42,966 bases of DNA, taken from Halobacteriales archaeon QS_5_70_15. GTDB lineage: Archaea; Halobacteriota; Halobacteria; Halobacteriales; Haloarculaceae. A model generated the notes under the pieces. That model ran no database searches and was not told the DNA's origin. It saw only the letters and a program-made list of their open reading frames with translations. Shown here piece by piece: positions 35,489 to 42,966 of the stretch (the stretch's first letter is position 1; each line of letters opens with the position of its first letter). The DNA lies in the NCBI GenBank assembly GCA_003022005.1, contig PXRQ01000034.1, forward strand, positions 1-42,966, written 5' to 3'. The position numbers were made by a program, and so were the translations under genes.

Positions 35489-36652
35489 ATGTCTCCGCGC
35501 GATCCAGCGACGGGGAGCGGGCCTCGGAGCGAGGGGGGAGGCGGGGCGGACCTCCAACGGGACGGACGAGGGTGGCCGCCGGGCCGTCGTGAGCGCCTCG
35601 CGGATCTGCTCGAGGACGAGGGGCTCGAGAGCGTCTGGTTCGCCGACCCGGACACGTTCGCGTGGGCGACGGGCGGCTCGAACCTGGTCGACCGCAGGGC
35701 GGCCGTCGGCGAGGCCGCGGTCGGGTTCGACGGCGAGTGGACCGTCGTGACGAACGGCATCGAGGCCGAGCGGCTGCGCGATGAGGAACTCCCTGCGGGT
35801 GCCACGGTCGAGTCCTACGAGTGGCACGCGGGATCGCTGGCCGACGCGGTGGCCGAGCACGCCGAGACGCCCGCCGGGGCGGACTTCGACGTGCCCGGGT
35901 TCGACCGGGTGGATCCCTCACCGCTCCGGACGCGGCTGGCCGAGGCCGACGTCGAACGGTATCGGGACCTCGGGACCGACGCCGCGGCGGCCGTGGAGGC
36001 GGCCTGCCGTGCAGCGACGTCGGCGGACCGCGAGCACGACGTCGCCGCGCGGGTCGAGGCCGAACTCGCCGAGCGGGGCGCCGACGCGGGGGTCGTGCTC
36101 GTCGGCGGCGAGGAGCGTGCGCGGCGGTACAGACACTTCACGCCGACGGACGCGGCGCTCGGCGGTTACGCGCTCGTCGCCGTCACCGCCCGTCGGGACG
36201 GCCTCTACGCGAGCACCACCCGGACGGTCGCGTTCGACCCGCCCCCGTGGCTCGCGGGGCGTCACGAGGCGGCGGCGACCGTCGAGGCGACGGCGCTGGC
36301 GGCGACGCGGGCGTACGCCCAGCGGGACGGGACCGCGGCGGACGTCTTCGGGGCGATACGGGACGCCTACGCCGCGCTCGGCCACCGCGGGGAGTGGCGC
36401 GAACACCACCAGGGGGGCGCGACGGGGTACGCCGGCCGGGAGTGGCTCGCCACGCCGACGAGCGAGGCGCCGCTCGCACTCCCGGGGGCATACGCCTGGA
36501 ACCCGACGGTGCAGGGCGCCAAGAGCGAGGGGACCGCGCTCGTGACCGCCGACGGAGTGTGGTTCCTCACGACGGGTGACTGGCCGACAGCCGAGGTTTC
36601 GGCGGTGGGCTTCGAGGCGACCTTCGAGCGGCCCGCGGTGCTTCGGCGGTAG
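35489..36652 (+). CDS. M24-fold (aminopeptidase P / creatinase-like) protein
   Basis: 387 residues from MSPRDPATGSGPRSEGGG. N-terminal creatinase-type domain (ERLADLLEDEGLESVWFADPD) and C-terminal pita-bread domain (RYRDLGTDAAAAVEAACRAA, EREHDVAARVEAELAERGA region, HHQGGATGYAGREWLATP, NPTVQGAKSEGTALVTADG). In metal-dependent members two Asp, one His and two Glu bind metal. Here His (HHQGG) and one Glu (KSEGT) are seen, but the usual first Asp pair region reads TARRDGLYASTTRTVAF, with Thr where the second Asp is expected. It may therefore be a metal-free hydrolase like creatinase, or inactive. Divergent from the aldh-pyk operon. Confidence 0.75.
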   Translation: MSPRDPATGSGPRSEGGGGADLQRDGRGWPPGRRERLADLLEDEGLESVWFADPDTFAWATGGSNLVDRRAAVGEAAVGFDGEWTVVTNGIEAERLRDEELPAGATVESYEWHAGSLADAVAEHAETPAGADFDVPGFDRVDPSPLRTRLAEADVERYRDLGTDAAAAVEAACRAATSADREHDVAARVEAELAERGADAGVVLVGGEERARRYRHFTPTDAALGGYALVAVTARRDGLYASTTRTVAFDPPPWLAGRHEAAATVEATALAATRAYAQRDGTAADVFGAIRDAYAALGHRGEWREHHQGGATGYAGREWLATPTSEAPLALPGAYAWNPTVQGAKSEGTALVTADGVWFLTTGDWPTAEVSAVGFEATFERPAVLRR

Positions 36653-36707
36653 TCCACGCGCCGTCCCTCGGACGATGGACCCGCCGGCTCGACGGGTCGG
36701 CGCCCCC

Positions 36708-36881
36708 CTACTCCCCGGCGAAGTAGCTCGTGAAGAACCCCGAGAGGAACGCCGACACCGCGACGGCGAGGAGCAGGTCCGTCGTGTCGTATCTCCCGTC
36801 GCCGTCGGCCGTGACGACCGTCGCGACGACGCTGACGACCAGCGAGATGATACCGTTCAGCGTGTGCTTGCCGAGTCCCAT
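36708..36881 (-). CDS. Small two-helix membrane protein
   Basis: 57 residues from MGLGKHTLNGIISLVVSVV; upstream in-frame ATGs at 36908 and 36938 would add 9 or 19 residues of less typical sequence. Two helices (GIISLVVSVVATVV and LLLAVAVSAFLSGFFTSYF) are separated by an acidic DGDGRYDTTD loop. I recall similar conserved small haloarchaeal proteins without known role. It is followed toward 36653 by the end of the convergent M24 gene. Confidence 0.6.
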   Translation of the reverse strand: MGLGKHTLNGIISLVVSVVATVVTADGDGRYDTTDLLLAVAVSAFLSGFFTSYFAGE

Positions 36882-36975
36882 GCTCGACCCGTGAACTGCC
36901 CCGAACATACCGGTTTGCCTACCGGCGTTCGAGGCCACCGCGGCGGGCGGCGGGTCGGTCCGGGGGCGTCCTCTG

Positions 36976-37052
36976 AGACGGTCGTGCGTAGTCCGCGATG
37001 ATCGCCGACCCCGGTCGGGCGCTCGCCGGCAAATCGTTACACAAGACCGTAT
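36976..37052. repeat. Family-A inverted-repeat element, copy 6
   Basis: 77 bp: left arm AGACGGTCGTGCGTA, right edge TACACAAGACCGTAT. Interior with GATCGCCGACC and GGTCGGGCG blocks is again self-complementary. It lies 58 bp beyond the end of the broken pentapeptide/ion-channel gene and upstream of the small membrane protein gene. No stop codon of a live gene overlaps it. Confidence 0.75.
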
Positions 37053-37109
37053 GAGGGGTCCCCGCCACGACCGTCCGACTCGCGCCGTCCCCGTCCGACC
37101 GGGCCCGGT

Positions 37110-38328
37110 TCACCCGGTCGCCCGTCGGCCGAACACGAACATCAGGATGGCGAGCAGTACCACGCCCGCCGACGTCTCCGCGACGGCCAGCAGCCGACCG
37201 GCCGGCTCGATCGGGCTGAAATCGCCGTACACGAGGGTGGTAAACGTGAGTGAGCTGAACTAAAGGTTCTCGAACGGCGTCGCCGGTTCGCCCGCCCCGT
37301 CGGCCCGTGCGACGAGCCCGAACGCCCGGTAGACGAGCCCGCAGACCAGGACGATGACCGAACCCGATCCCAGACCCGCAACGGGTCTCGCCGTGCCGTG
37401 CCACCAGGTTCGGCACGAGCGACCAAAGGGTCATCAGCAGATCCCGGTGCCCGCGATCCTGCATGAACTGGACGTCCGTTCACCCGAGGAAGCACTCGCT
37501 CGCCAGCCGGGGCAGGCTGTTGTCCCGCGCCAGCGACTCGAGCCGGCCGTACACCTCCGCCGCCCGCCCGACGTCCGGCTCGCCGTCGTCCCGGGCGTAT
37601 CGTGGGTCGTACGCGCAGTACAGTCGCCGTCCGCGGCGGAGGACGGTCCCGAGCCGGTGGCGGAGGCTCCCGGCGTCCGACTCGTCGCGCCCGACTAATC
37701 GACGCCACGAGACGCCGCCGTCGGGCCATAACCGCGTCCCGCGGTCGATCCTCGCGTCGCCGAGCAGCGCGCCGTAGAGCCGCGCCCCGACCACATCGGC
37801 CCCGAGGAGTTCGGCCCGGTTGAGCCTGGCCCGCTCGACCGAGGGTCCGGAGAGGTCGGTGCCGATCAGGTGACCGTCGGTGCAGCCCAGTTCCAGGAGC
37901 GTCGCGTCGGCGAACGTGGCCCGGTCGAGCCGCGCGCCCGAGAGGTCCGCGGCCGACAGGTTCGCCGCCGAGAGGTCGGCACCGGCGAGGTCCACCCCGT
38001 GGAGGTCGGCCCCGACGAGCATCGCTCCGGACAGGTCCGCCCCGCGGAGCGACACCCGGTCGAGCGTCACCTCGTCCCCGAGTGACACTCCCGAGAGGTC
38101 CGCCCCGTCGAGCAGTTCGACGAACGAGCCGCCCTCCGAGGTCCGTCCCGGTTCCTCGTCCGGGTCGAGCCGCGCCGCGCGCATGGCGTCCGGCGACTTC
38201 CCTCCCGTATCCTCGGGGTCCGTGTGCCAGACACAACGGCCCGAGTCGGCGAGCGTCGGCCGGTAGCAGCAGCTCTGGCGGTCAGGGTCGTCGCCGTCCT
38301 CGTTGACCGCCGGGCCAGACGTAGCCAC
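37110..38328 (-). pseudogene. Pentapeptide-repeat / ion-channel fusion, broken
   Basis: The first 282 residues are intact: an N-terminal Cys/His-containing segment (SCCYRPTLADSGRCVWH) and then about twenty pentapeptide repeats of the A(D/N)LSX type (GADLSGVSLGD, LRGADLSGAMLVGADLHGVD, LAGADLSAANLSAADLSGAR). An in-frame TGA at 37480-37482 interrupts it. Beyond this, the same frame gives TDVQFMQDRGHRDLLMTLWS and LVPNLVARHGE; a frameshift near 37380 leads to SVIVLVCGLVYRAFGLVARA and a TAG at 37260-37262, then SLTFTTLVYGDFSPIEP, a K-channel-like selectivity filter, and the last helix VVLLAILMFVFGRRATG. So two stops and one frameshift split a haloarchaeal channel protein whose soluble part is a pentapeptide helix. 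Confidence 0.82.
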
Positions 38329-38771
38329 AGCGGCCCGGCGGTGCCCCCTCAGCGACCGACATGGGTCACGCCGGCGACACGGCCCCGGACACCGAGGACG
38401 AACCCGCGTCTCCCGTCCGGCGCGTCATCCTTGAGCGGACGTAACCGCTCGGTCGCGCGCAAGGGTGACGAACCGCGAACCGCGCGTTCGACGACCGAGC
38501 GCGGTAACGGTCACCGCTCGGCCGGGACCGTCTCATGTGTCGGGGGCGCGGTCAACGCGCCGAGCCCCGTGGGCGCGACGGTGACGGACGACACCGCCGA
38601 CACGCGGATGGGGGCCGGCCACGGACCCGGCGGCGTCCCGGAGACGGTCGCGTGAGTGGTCGAAGGTGACGTCCGCCCGCCGCCCCGGCGTCCCCGGCCG
38701 GTCGACACGATTCCCCGGTGGGCTCCCGGACGGGGACGGCGCTCGGCGGCGAAAGACCACGACCGTGCGTG
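38329..38771. other. 443-bp gap with an imperfect inverted repeat
   Basis: No gene seen on either strand. GTAACCGCTCGGTCG (38441-38455) is mirrored by CGACCGAGCGCGGTAAC (38492-38508) with a 2-base bulge. Between 38642 and 38774 there is a possible worn family-A element: AGACGGTCGCGTG at the left, CACGACCGTGCG at the right, the latter touching the kdgK TGA stop. Confidence 0.45.
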
Positions 38772-39725
38772 TCAGCGCGAGATGCCGCCGCCGGATTCCG
38801 CCATCACCCGCTCGACCTCCTCGGGGGTGACCGTCGCGGCGTCGCCGTCCAGCGTGCGCTTGAGCGCCGCTGTGGCGGACCCGTACTCGAGTGCCTCGGG
38901 GACCGTGTCCCCCTCCAGCCGGCTCGCGAGGAACCCGCCGACGAACGCGTCGCCGGTGCCGACGGGGTCCCGAGTCTCGGCGTCGTAGGTCCCCTGTCGG
39001 TGGATCTCGCCGTCGTGCCACGCGAGCGCGCCCGACTCGCCCAGCGTCACGATCACCGTCCCCATGTCGTGCTCGTCGGCGAACGCGGCCGCGACGGCCT
39101 CGGGTTCGCCGTCCCGTTCGAGCACGTCGGCGGCGTCCCGCTCGGCGACGACGAACGTGTCGACGAGCGGGAGGAGTTCCCGTACCGTCGCGCGGGCCTC
39201 CGCCGGCGACCAGAGCTTCGACCGGTAGTTCAGGTCGAACACCGTCTCGGTTCCCGCCTCGCGGGCCGTCTCGAGGAGGTCCGTCGTGGTCCCGACGAGC
39301 GTCTCCGAGAGCGCGGGCGTGATGCCGCTCGTGTAGAACGCCTCCGCCCCGCGGATCCGCGGGAGCGGGAGGTCGGCGGTCGTCGCAGTGGTCACCGCGG
39401 ATCGCGCGCGGTCGTAGACGACGTTCGTCCCCCGCGGCTCGCCGCCGGGTTCGAGGTAGTACGTGCCGACCCGGCCCTCGTCGGTCCACGCGACGTCGGG
39501 TTCGACGCTGTGGAGGACGAGCGACCGGGTGATCCGCCGCGCGACCGGGGTATCCGGGAGTTTCGAGAGCCACACGGCCTCGCGGCCGAGTTCCGCCACG
39601 GCGACGGCGACGTTACTCTCCGCCCCGCCGACGTGGACGTCGAGCCGGTCGGTCAGTTCGAGCCGTTCGCCGGGCGGCGAGGAGTAGCGCAGCATCGTCT
39701 CGCCGAACGTCACGAGGTCCGCCAT
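38772..39725 (-). CDS. kdgK: 2-keto-3-deoxygluconate kinase (PfkB family)
   Basis: 317 residues from [20 protein letters not shown]. Phosphorylates 2-keto-3-deoxygluconate in the semi-phosphorylative Entner-Doudoroff route used by haloarchaea for glucose. PfkB motifs: [18 protein letters not shown] near the N-terminus and [18 protein letters not shown] (anion hole and catalytic Asp) near the C-terminus. Substrate-side segments [34 protein letters not shown] and [10 protein letters not shown] are those of KDG kinases rather than fructokinases. The open frame continues far upstream, but this ATG matches the family start. Divergent from malQ, 136 bp apart. Activity on 2-keto-3-deoxygalactonate is possible. 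Confidence 0.9.
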   Translation of the reverse strand: MADLVTFGETMLRYSSPPGERLELTDRLDVHVGGAESNVAVAVAELGREAVWLSKLPDTPVARRITRSLVLHSVEPDVAWTDEGRVGTYYLEPGGEPRGTNVVYDRARSAVTTATTADLPLPRIRGAEAFYTSGITPALSETLVGTTTDLLETAREAGTETVFDLNYRSKLWSPAEARATVRELLPLVDTFVVAERDAADVLERDGEPEAVAAAFADEHDMGTVIVTLGESGALAWHDGEIHRQGTYDAETRDPVGTGDAFVGGFLASRLEGDTVPEALEYGSATAALKRTLDGDAATVTPEEVERVMAESGGGISR

Positions 39726-39861
39726 ACCCGACTCCCCCGGCGGGCGAGCATAAATCCCGACCGTCCCGGCCGCCCGCTCGGAGGTCGTGCCCGGCGGACC
39801 GACGCGGGCCACCGTCCAGTCCGACCCCACACTTGAAACGGGGGGAGCGTGAACGGCGGTC

Positions 39862-41358
39862 ATGGACCTGGGACGCCGGAGCGGACTCTTCCTGCACCTC
39901 ACCTCGCTCCCCGGACCGGAGGGAATCGGGACGCTCGGGGCGGGCGCACGCGCCTTCCTCGAGTTCGCGGAGCGGGCGGGTGCGTCCGTCTGGCAGGTCT
40001 GTCCCCTGGGACCGACCGCCGGCATCCACGGGCACTCCCCGTACTCGCCGCTGTCGGCGTTCGCGGGCAACCCGCTCCTGGTGGACCTCGACCGGCTGGT
40101 CGACGCGGGGTGGCTCGAGGGGAGCGAGGTCGAGCCCCGCGCCGGGGTCGGGCCACACCGGGTCGACTTCGACGCCGTGATCGAGTACAAGACCCCCCGG
40201 CTCCGTACCGCGTTCGAGGGGTTCGAGGCCCGCGCGAGCGCCGAGGAGCGCGGGGCGTTCGAGTCGTTCCGCGAGCGGGAGGGTCACTGGCTCGAGGAGT
40301 ACGCGCTGTTCGTCGCCCTGAAACGCCGGTTCGACGATGCCGGCTGGACCGACTGGCCGAAGGGACTGCGCCGGCGCGACCCCGACGTGCTCGAGGAGTG
40401 GCGGGGTGAACTCGCCGACGAGATCGCGTTCCGCGAGTTCCTCCAGTTCTGCTTCGACCGGCAGTGGGCCGCGCTCCGGGCGGACGCCGCCGAACGGGGG
40501 ATCGACATCGTCGGCGACGTCCCGCTGTACGTCGGGATGGACAGCGCGGACGTGTGGGCGAACCGCGACGTCTTCGCGGTCGGCCCGGACGGCCCCGAGG
40601 CGGTGGCGGGGGTCCCGCCGGAGGGGGGCGAGGGCGGCCAGCGGTGGGGGAACCCGCTGTACGACTGGGACCACCTCGAGTCGACGGGGTTCGGCTGGTG
40701 GATCCGGCGGTTCGAGCGGACCTACGACCTCGTCGACGTCGTCCGGCTCGACCACTTCAAGGGGTTCGACAGCTACTGGGCGATCCCCGAGGCGGCCGAC
40801 AGTCCCGCGGAGGGGGAGTGGCGCGAGGCGCCCGGAGCGGCGCTGTTCGAGACGGTCCGCGAGCACCGCGGGGAGTTCCCGGCCATCGCGGAGGACGTCG
40901 GCCACCTCTCGGAGTCCGTCCACGGGCTCCGGCGGCGGTTCGACCTCCCCGGGATGCGCATCCCGCAGTACGCCGACTGGTGTGCGGAGGACCACTTCTA
41001 CCAGCCCCACACCTACCCGGAGGACGTCGTCGCCTACACCGGCACCCACGACACGGACACCGCGGTCGGGTGGTACCGCTCGCTCGGCGACGAGCAGCGG
41101 GACTGCCTGCACTACTACCTCGCCACCGACGGCCAGGAGACCCACTGGGACCTGCTCGACGCGGTGTGGGGGTCGTCGGCCGGGCTCGCGATAGCGCCGA
41201 TACAGGACGCCCTCGGGCTCGGTTCGGACGCGCGGTTCAACACCCCCGGGACCACCTCGGGCAACTGGGACTGGCGGGTCACCCGCGAGGGGTTGGACGA
41301 GGACGTGGCCCGGCGGCTCTGGGGGCTTACGGACCACCACCTCCGGACCCAGGTTTAG
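39862..41358 (+). CDS. malQ: 4-alpha-glucanotransferase (amylomaltase, GH77)
   Basis: 498 residues. Transfers alpha-1,4-glucan segments between maltodextrins, releasing glucose. Starts [20 protein letters not shown]; substrate loop [20 protein letters not shown]. Catalytic residues: Asp297 in [14 protein letters not shown] (nucleophile), Glu344 in [12 protein letters not shown] (acid/base) and Asp397 in [11 protein letters not shown]. Ending [15 protein letters not shown], as usual. TATA-like ACTTGAAAC lies about 30 bp before the ATG. Convergent with the alpha-amylase gene that follows, with which it can process starch-derived dextrins. Confidence 0.94.
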   Translation: MDLGRRSGLFLHLTSLPGPEGIGTLGAGARAFLEFAERAGASVWQVCPLGPTAGIHGHSPYSPLSAFAGNPLLVDLDRLVDAGWLEGSEVEPRAGVGPHRVDFDAVIEYKTPRLRTAFEGFEARASAEERGAFESFREREGHWLEEYALFVALKRRFDDAGWTDWPKGLRRRDPDVLEEWRGELADEIAFREFLQFCFDRQWAALRADAAERGIDIVGDVPLYVGMDSADVWANRDVFAVGPDGPEAVAGVPPEGGEGGQRWGNPLYDWDHLESTGFGWWIRRFERTYDLVDVVRLDHFKGFDSYWAIPEAADSPAEGEWREAPGAALFETVREHRGEFPAIAEDVGHLSESVHGLRRRFDLPGMRIPQYADWCAEDHFYQPHTYPEDVVAYTGTHDTDTAVGWYRSLGDEQRDCLHYYLATDGQETHWDLLDAVWGSSAGLAIAPIQDALGLGSDARFNTPGTTSGNWDWRVTREGLDEDVARRLWGLTDHHLRTQV

Positions 41359-41742
41359 ATGGCTTCGGGGCCGACAGACGGCACGCTCCCGTCCGCGCGG
41401 CGTCGTGCCGTGCTCCCGCGGACCGCCGCGCGGCGACGGTCAGGTCACGCGGCGGGGTGGTCCCGTACTCGTACTTGAATTTCCGGGTTCGTGAACGGGC
41501 GATCGTCACGAGATCAGGGAACAGCCCCGAAAGTCGGATGATCCCCGGAGAGCCCCGTCCGGTTCTCACTCCCCGGACGAGCCCGGCGACCCCGGCGAGC
41601 CCCCGGAGCCCGTCGCGGCCTCGGGGTGTATCTCCAGCATCGATCTCGCGGGCTCGACCCGCGGAAGGTCGTCCGCCTCGGGAACCGCGTTCGGCTCCGG
41701 TCCGATCCACCGGCACCGACCCGTCGCCCCCGTGGTTCGTCC
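41359..41742. other. 384-bp gap; possible lost C-terminal extension of the amylase
   Basis: No separate gene recognised. On the minus strand, the frame of the alpha-amylase stays open after its TAG (41743-41745) and continues from about 41700 as EADDLPRVEPARSMLEIHPE and AATGSGGSPGSPGSSGE to a TGA at 41566-41568. Codon use is haloarchaeal. Either the amylase once ended there or this is a leftover of another gene. GGTTCGTGAACGGG and similar short words nearby have no evident meaning. Confidence 0.35.
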
Positions 41743-42966
41743 CTACCGACCGGCTTCGGCGGGCAGGACGGCCACGCTGTCGACCGAGAGTCCGTCGCCG
41801 TGCGCGACGGACTCGTCGGAGACGCGGTCGGTCGGCTCGACCGCTTCGCCCGGGAACGAGACCGTCGCCGGGTCGTCACCGAAGTTGCAGGCGACGACGT
41901 ACCGGTCGTGCTCCGCGTCCGAGCCCGCGGGGGTCGTCCGGGCGTACGCGACGACGCGGTCCGAGTCGGTCTCGAAGTCGACCCGCTCGAACCCGCCGGC
42001 GTAGCCGAGCGCGGGGGTCGCGTCGCGGGTTTCGATCAGCGACTCGTAGTACTCCAGCAGCGACTCGTCGGCGGCGTCCCAGTCGAGGGCACCGCGACGG
42101 CTGCGCATCCCGAGCTCCTGGCCGGAGTAGAGCATCGGGATCCCGGGGAGGGTGAGTATCGCGGCGGCCGCGGCCTCGGTGGCCGGTCGGCCGCACTCCT
42201 CCAGGTAGCGGCTCTCGTCGTGGTTCTCGAGGTAGAGCATGAACCCGGCGTGGTCGGGGAAACCGACCTCCTTGCGCTGCTCGACGGCGTCGACGACGGC
42301 CTCGCCGGGCTGGTGGCCGCCGCCCACCTGCCGGAGGGTGAAGTAGAGCGTGGTGTCGAAGTGGACCTCGAACATCGAGCCGTGGAAGTCCGCGATGTAC
42401 GGGATCGTCTCGTCGAGCAGGAGGAACTCCTCGTCCGTCGCCTTCACGCGGTCGTGGACCTCCCGCCAGAACGACCGGGGGACGGCCCACGCCATATCAC
42501 ACCGGAAGCCGTCGACGACCGGCGCCCACTCGTCGACCGCGTCCAGCAGGTGCCGGCGGACTTCCAAACTACTGAAGTCGAAGTTCGCGATGTACGGCCA
42601 CTCGAAGTACGTCTCGGGCTCGCCGCTCTCCTGCCAGTCGTACCAGTCGTAGTACTCGCTGTCAGGGTTGCCGTAAGCGTCCCGGAAGAAGGGGTGCTCG
42701 CGCGCGGAGTGGTTCAGCACGAGGTCGAAGAGGACGCGGATACCGTGCTCGTGGGCGCTCTCGACGAACGCCTCGAACTCCTCGCGGGTGCCGAGATCGT
42801 CCGCGATCGAGAAGAAGTCCGTGATGTTGTAGCCGTGGTCGAACTCGTCGTTCCGGAGCACGGGGGTGAGCCAGACGGTGTTGACGCCGGTGTCGGCGAG
42901 ATACGGCAGCCGCTCGGCGAGCGCGTCGAACGAGAAGTCGTCCTCGCCGGCGAACCCCCGGACGTA
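41743..42966 (-). CDS. Alpha-amylase family protein (GH13), partial
   Basis: 407 residues are visible; the gene runs off the window's end, so the N-terminus is missing. It enters the window as YVRGFAGEDDFSFDALAERL, the start of a GH13 barrel. Regions seen: GVNTVWLTPVLRND, DLVLNHSAREHPFF (Asp, His), GFRCDMAWAVP (nucleophile Asp), LLDETIPY (acid/base Glu), YLENHDESR (His-Asp), and IPMLYSGQELGM. The C-terminal beta domain is short and ends VAVLPAEAGR. Hydrolyses alpha-1,4-glucans; together with malQ (convergent) this is a starch or glycogen utilisation pair. Whether it is secreted depends on the absent N-terminus. Confidence 0.92.
   Translation of the reverse strand, partial: YVRGFAGEDDFSFDALAERLPYLADTGVNTVWLTPVLRNDEFDHGYNITDFFSIADDLGTREEFEAFVESAHEHGIRVLFDLVLNHSAREHPFFRDAYGNPDSEYYDWYDWQESGEPETYFEWPYIANFDFSSLEVRRHLLDAVDEWAPVVDGFRCDMAWAVPRSFWREVHDRVKATDEEFLLLDETIPYIADFHGSMFEVHFDTTLYFTLRQVGGGHQPGEAVVDAVEQRKEVGFPDHAGFMLYLENHDESRYLEECGRPATEAAAAAILTLPGIPMLYSGQELGMRSRRGALDWDAADESLLEYYESLIETRDATPALGYAGGFERVDFETDSDRVVAYARTTPAGSDAEHDRYVVACNFGDDPATVSFPGEAVEPTDRVSDESVAHGDGLSVDSVAVLPAEAGR

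Overview
The window is a very GC-rich stretch of a haloarchaeal (class Halobacteria) chromosome. Supporting signs are acidic proteins, TATA boxes about 27 bp upstream of many start codons (leaderless promoters), a Tat lipoprotein substrate-binding protein, a heme A synthase/heme O synthase fusion, and a 2-keto-3-deoxygluconate kinase of the haloarchaeal type. No tRNA, rRNA, CRISPR array, transposase or integrase was seen.

Layout. (1) 0.3-9.8 kb is a respiratory block: ctaA-ctaB fusion, coxB, a ComD/ComE-like thiamine-diphosphate decarboxylase pair, coxC, a polytopic membrane protein overlapping a membrane-anchored zinc finger, two small membrane proteins and coxA. Together they make and assemble an aa3-type terminal oxidase. 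(2) 10-18 kb: a frameshifted EamA transporter, fumarase (lacking its catalytic loop) divergent from PEP carboxylase (internal deletion plus frameshift), a universal stress protein, a ROK glucokinase and a frameshifted zinc-ribbon membrane protein. (3) 18-32 kb is a sugar-use island: aldo/keto reductase, two paralogous GH13 alpha-glucosidases flanking a broken GH3 beta-glucosidase, a TrmB-type regulator and a CUT1 sugar ABC transporter operon. (4) 32-43 kb: pyruvate kinase in an operon with a broken aldehyde dehydrogenase (GapN-like), an M24-fold protein, a broken pentapeptide-repeat/ion-channel gene, KdgK, MalQ and the 3' part of an alpha-amylase running off the window.

The genes form a coherent carbohydrate pathway: extracellular glucan or disaccharide cleavage (amylase, MalQ, alpha-glucosidases), uptake (ABC transporter, TrmB), phosphorylation or Entner-Doudoroff flux (glucokinase, KdgK), and lower glycolysis/anaplerosis (ALDH, Pyk, Ppc, FumC).

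Most notable: a family of about 76-103 bp inverted-repeat elements with arms like ATACGGTCGTGCGTA, four copies of which begin inside the TGA stop codon of the neighbouring gene; a shared operator-like sequence starting TTTACTCG in front of ppc, usp and the aldh/M24 divergent promoter, with a perfect TACT-N7-GAGTA (TrmB-like) match at usp; a different palindrome just upstream of the sugar ABC operon promoter; a fumarase missing the whole catalytic GSS loop; and decayed fragments of an alpha-glucosidase and of a pyruvate-kinase C-terminal domain lying back to back. Nine loci are broken or internally deleted, so either this region is decaying or the assembly has errors here; raw reads would decide.
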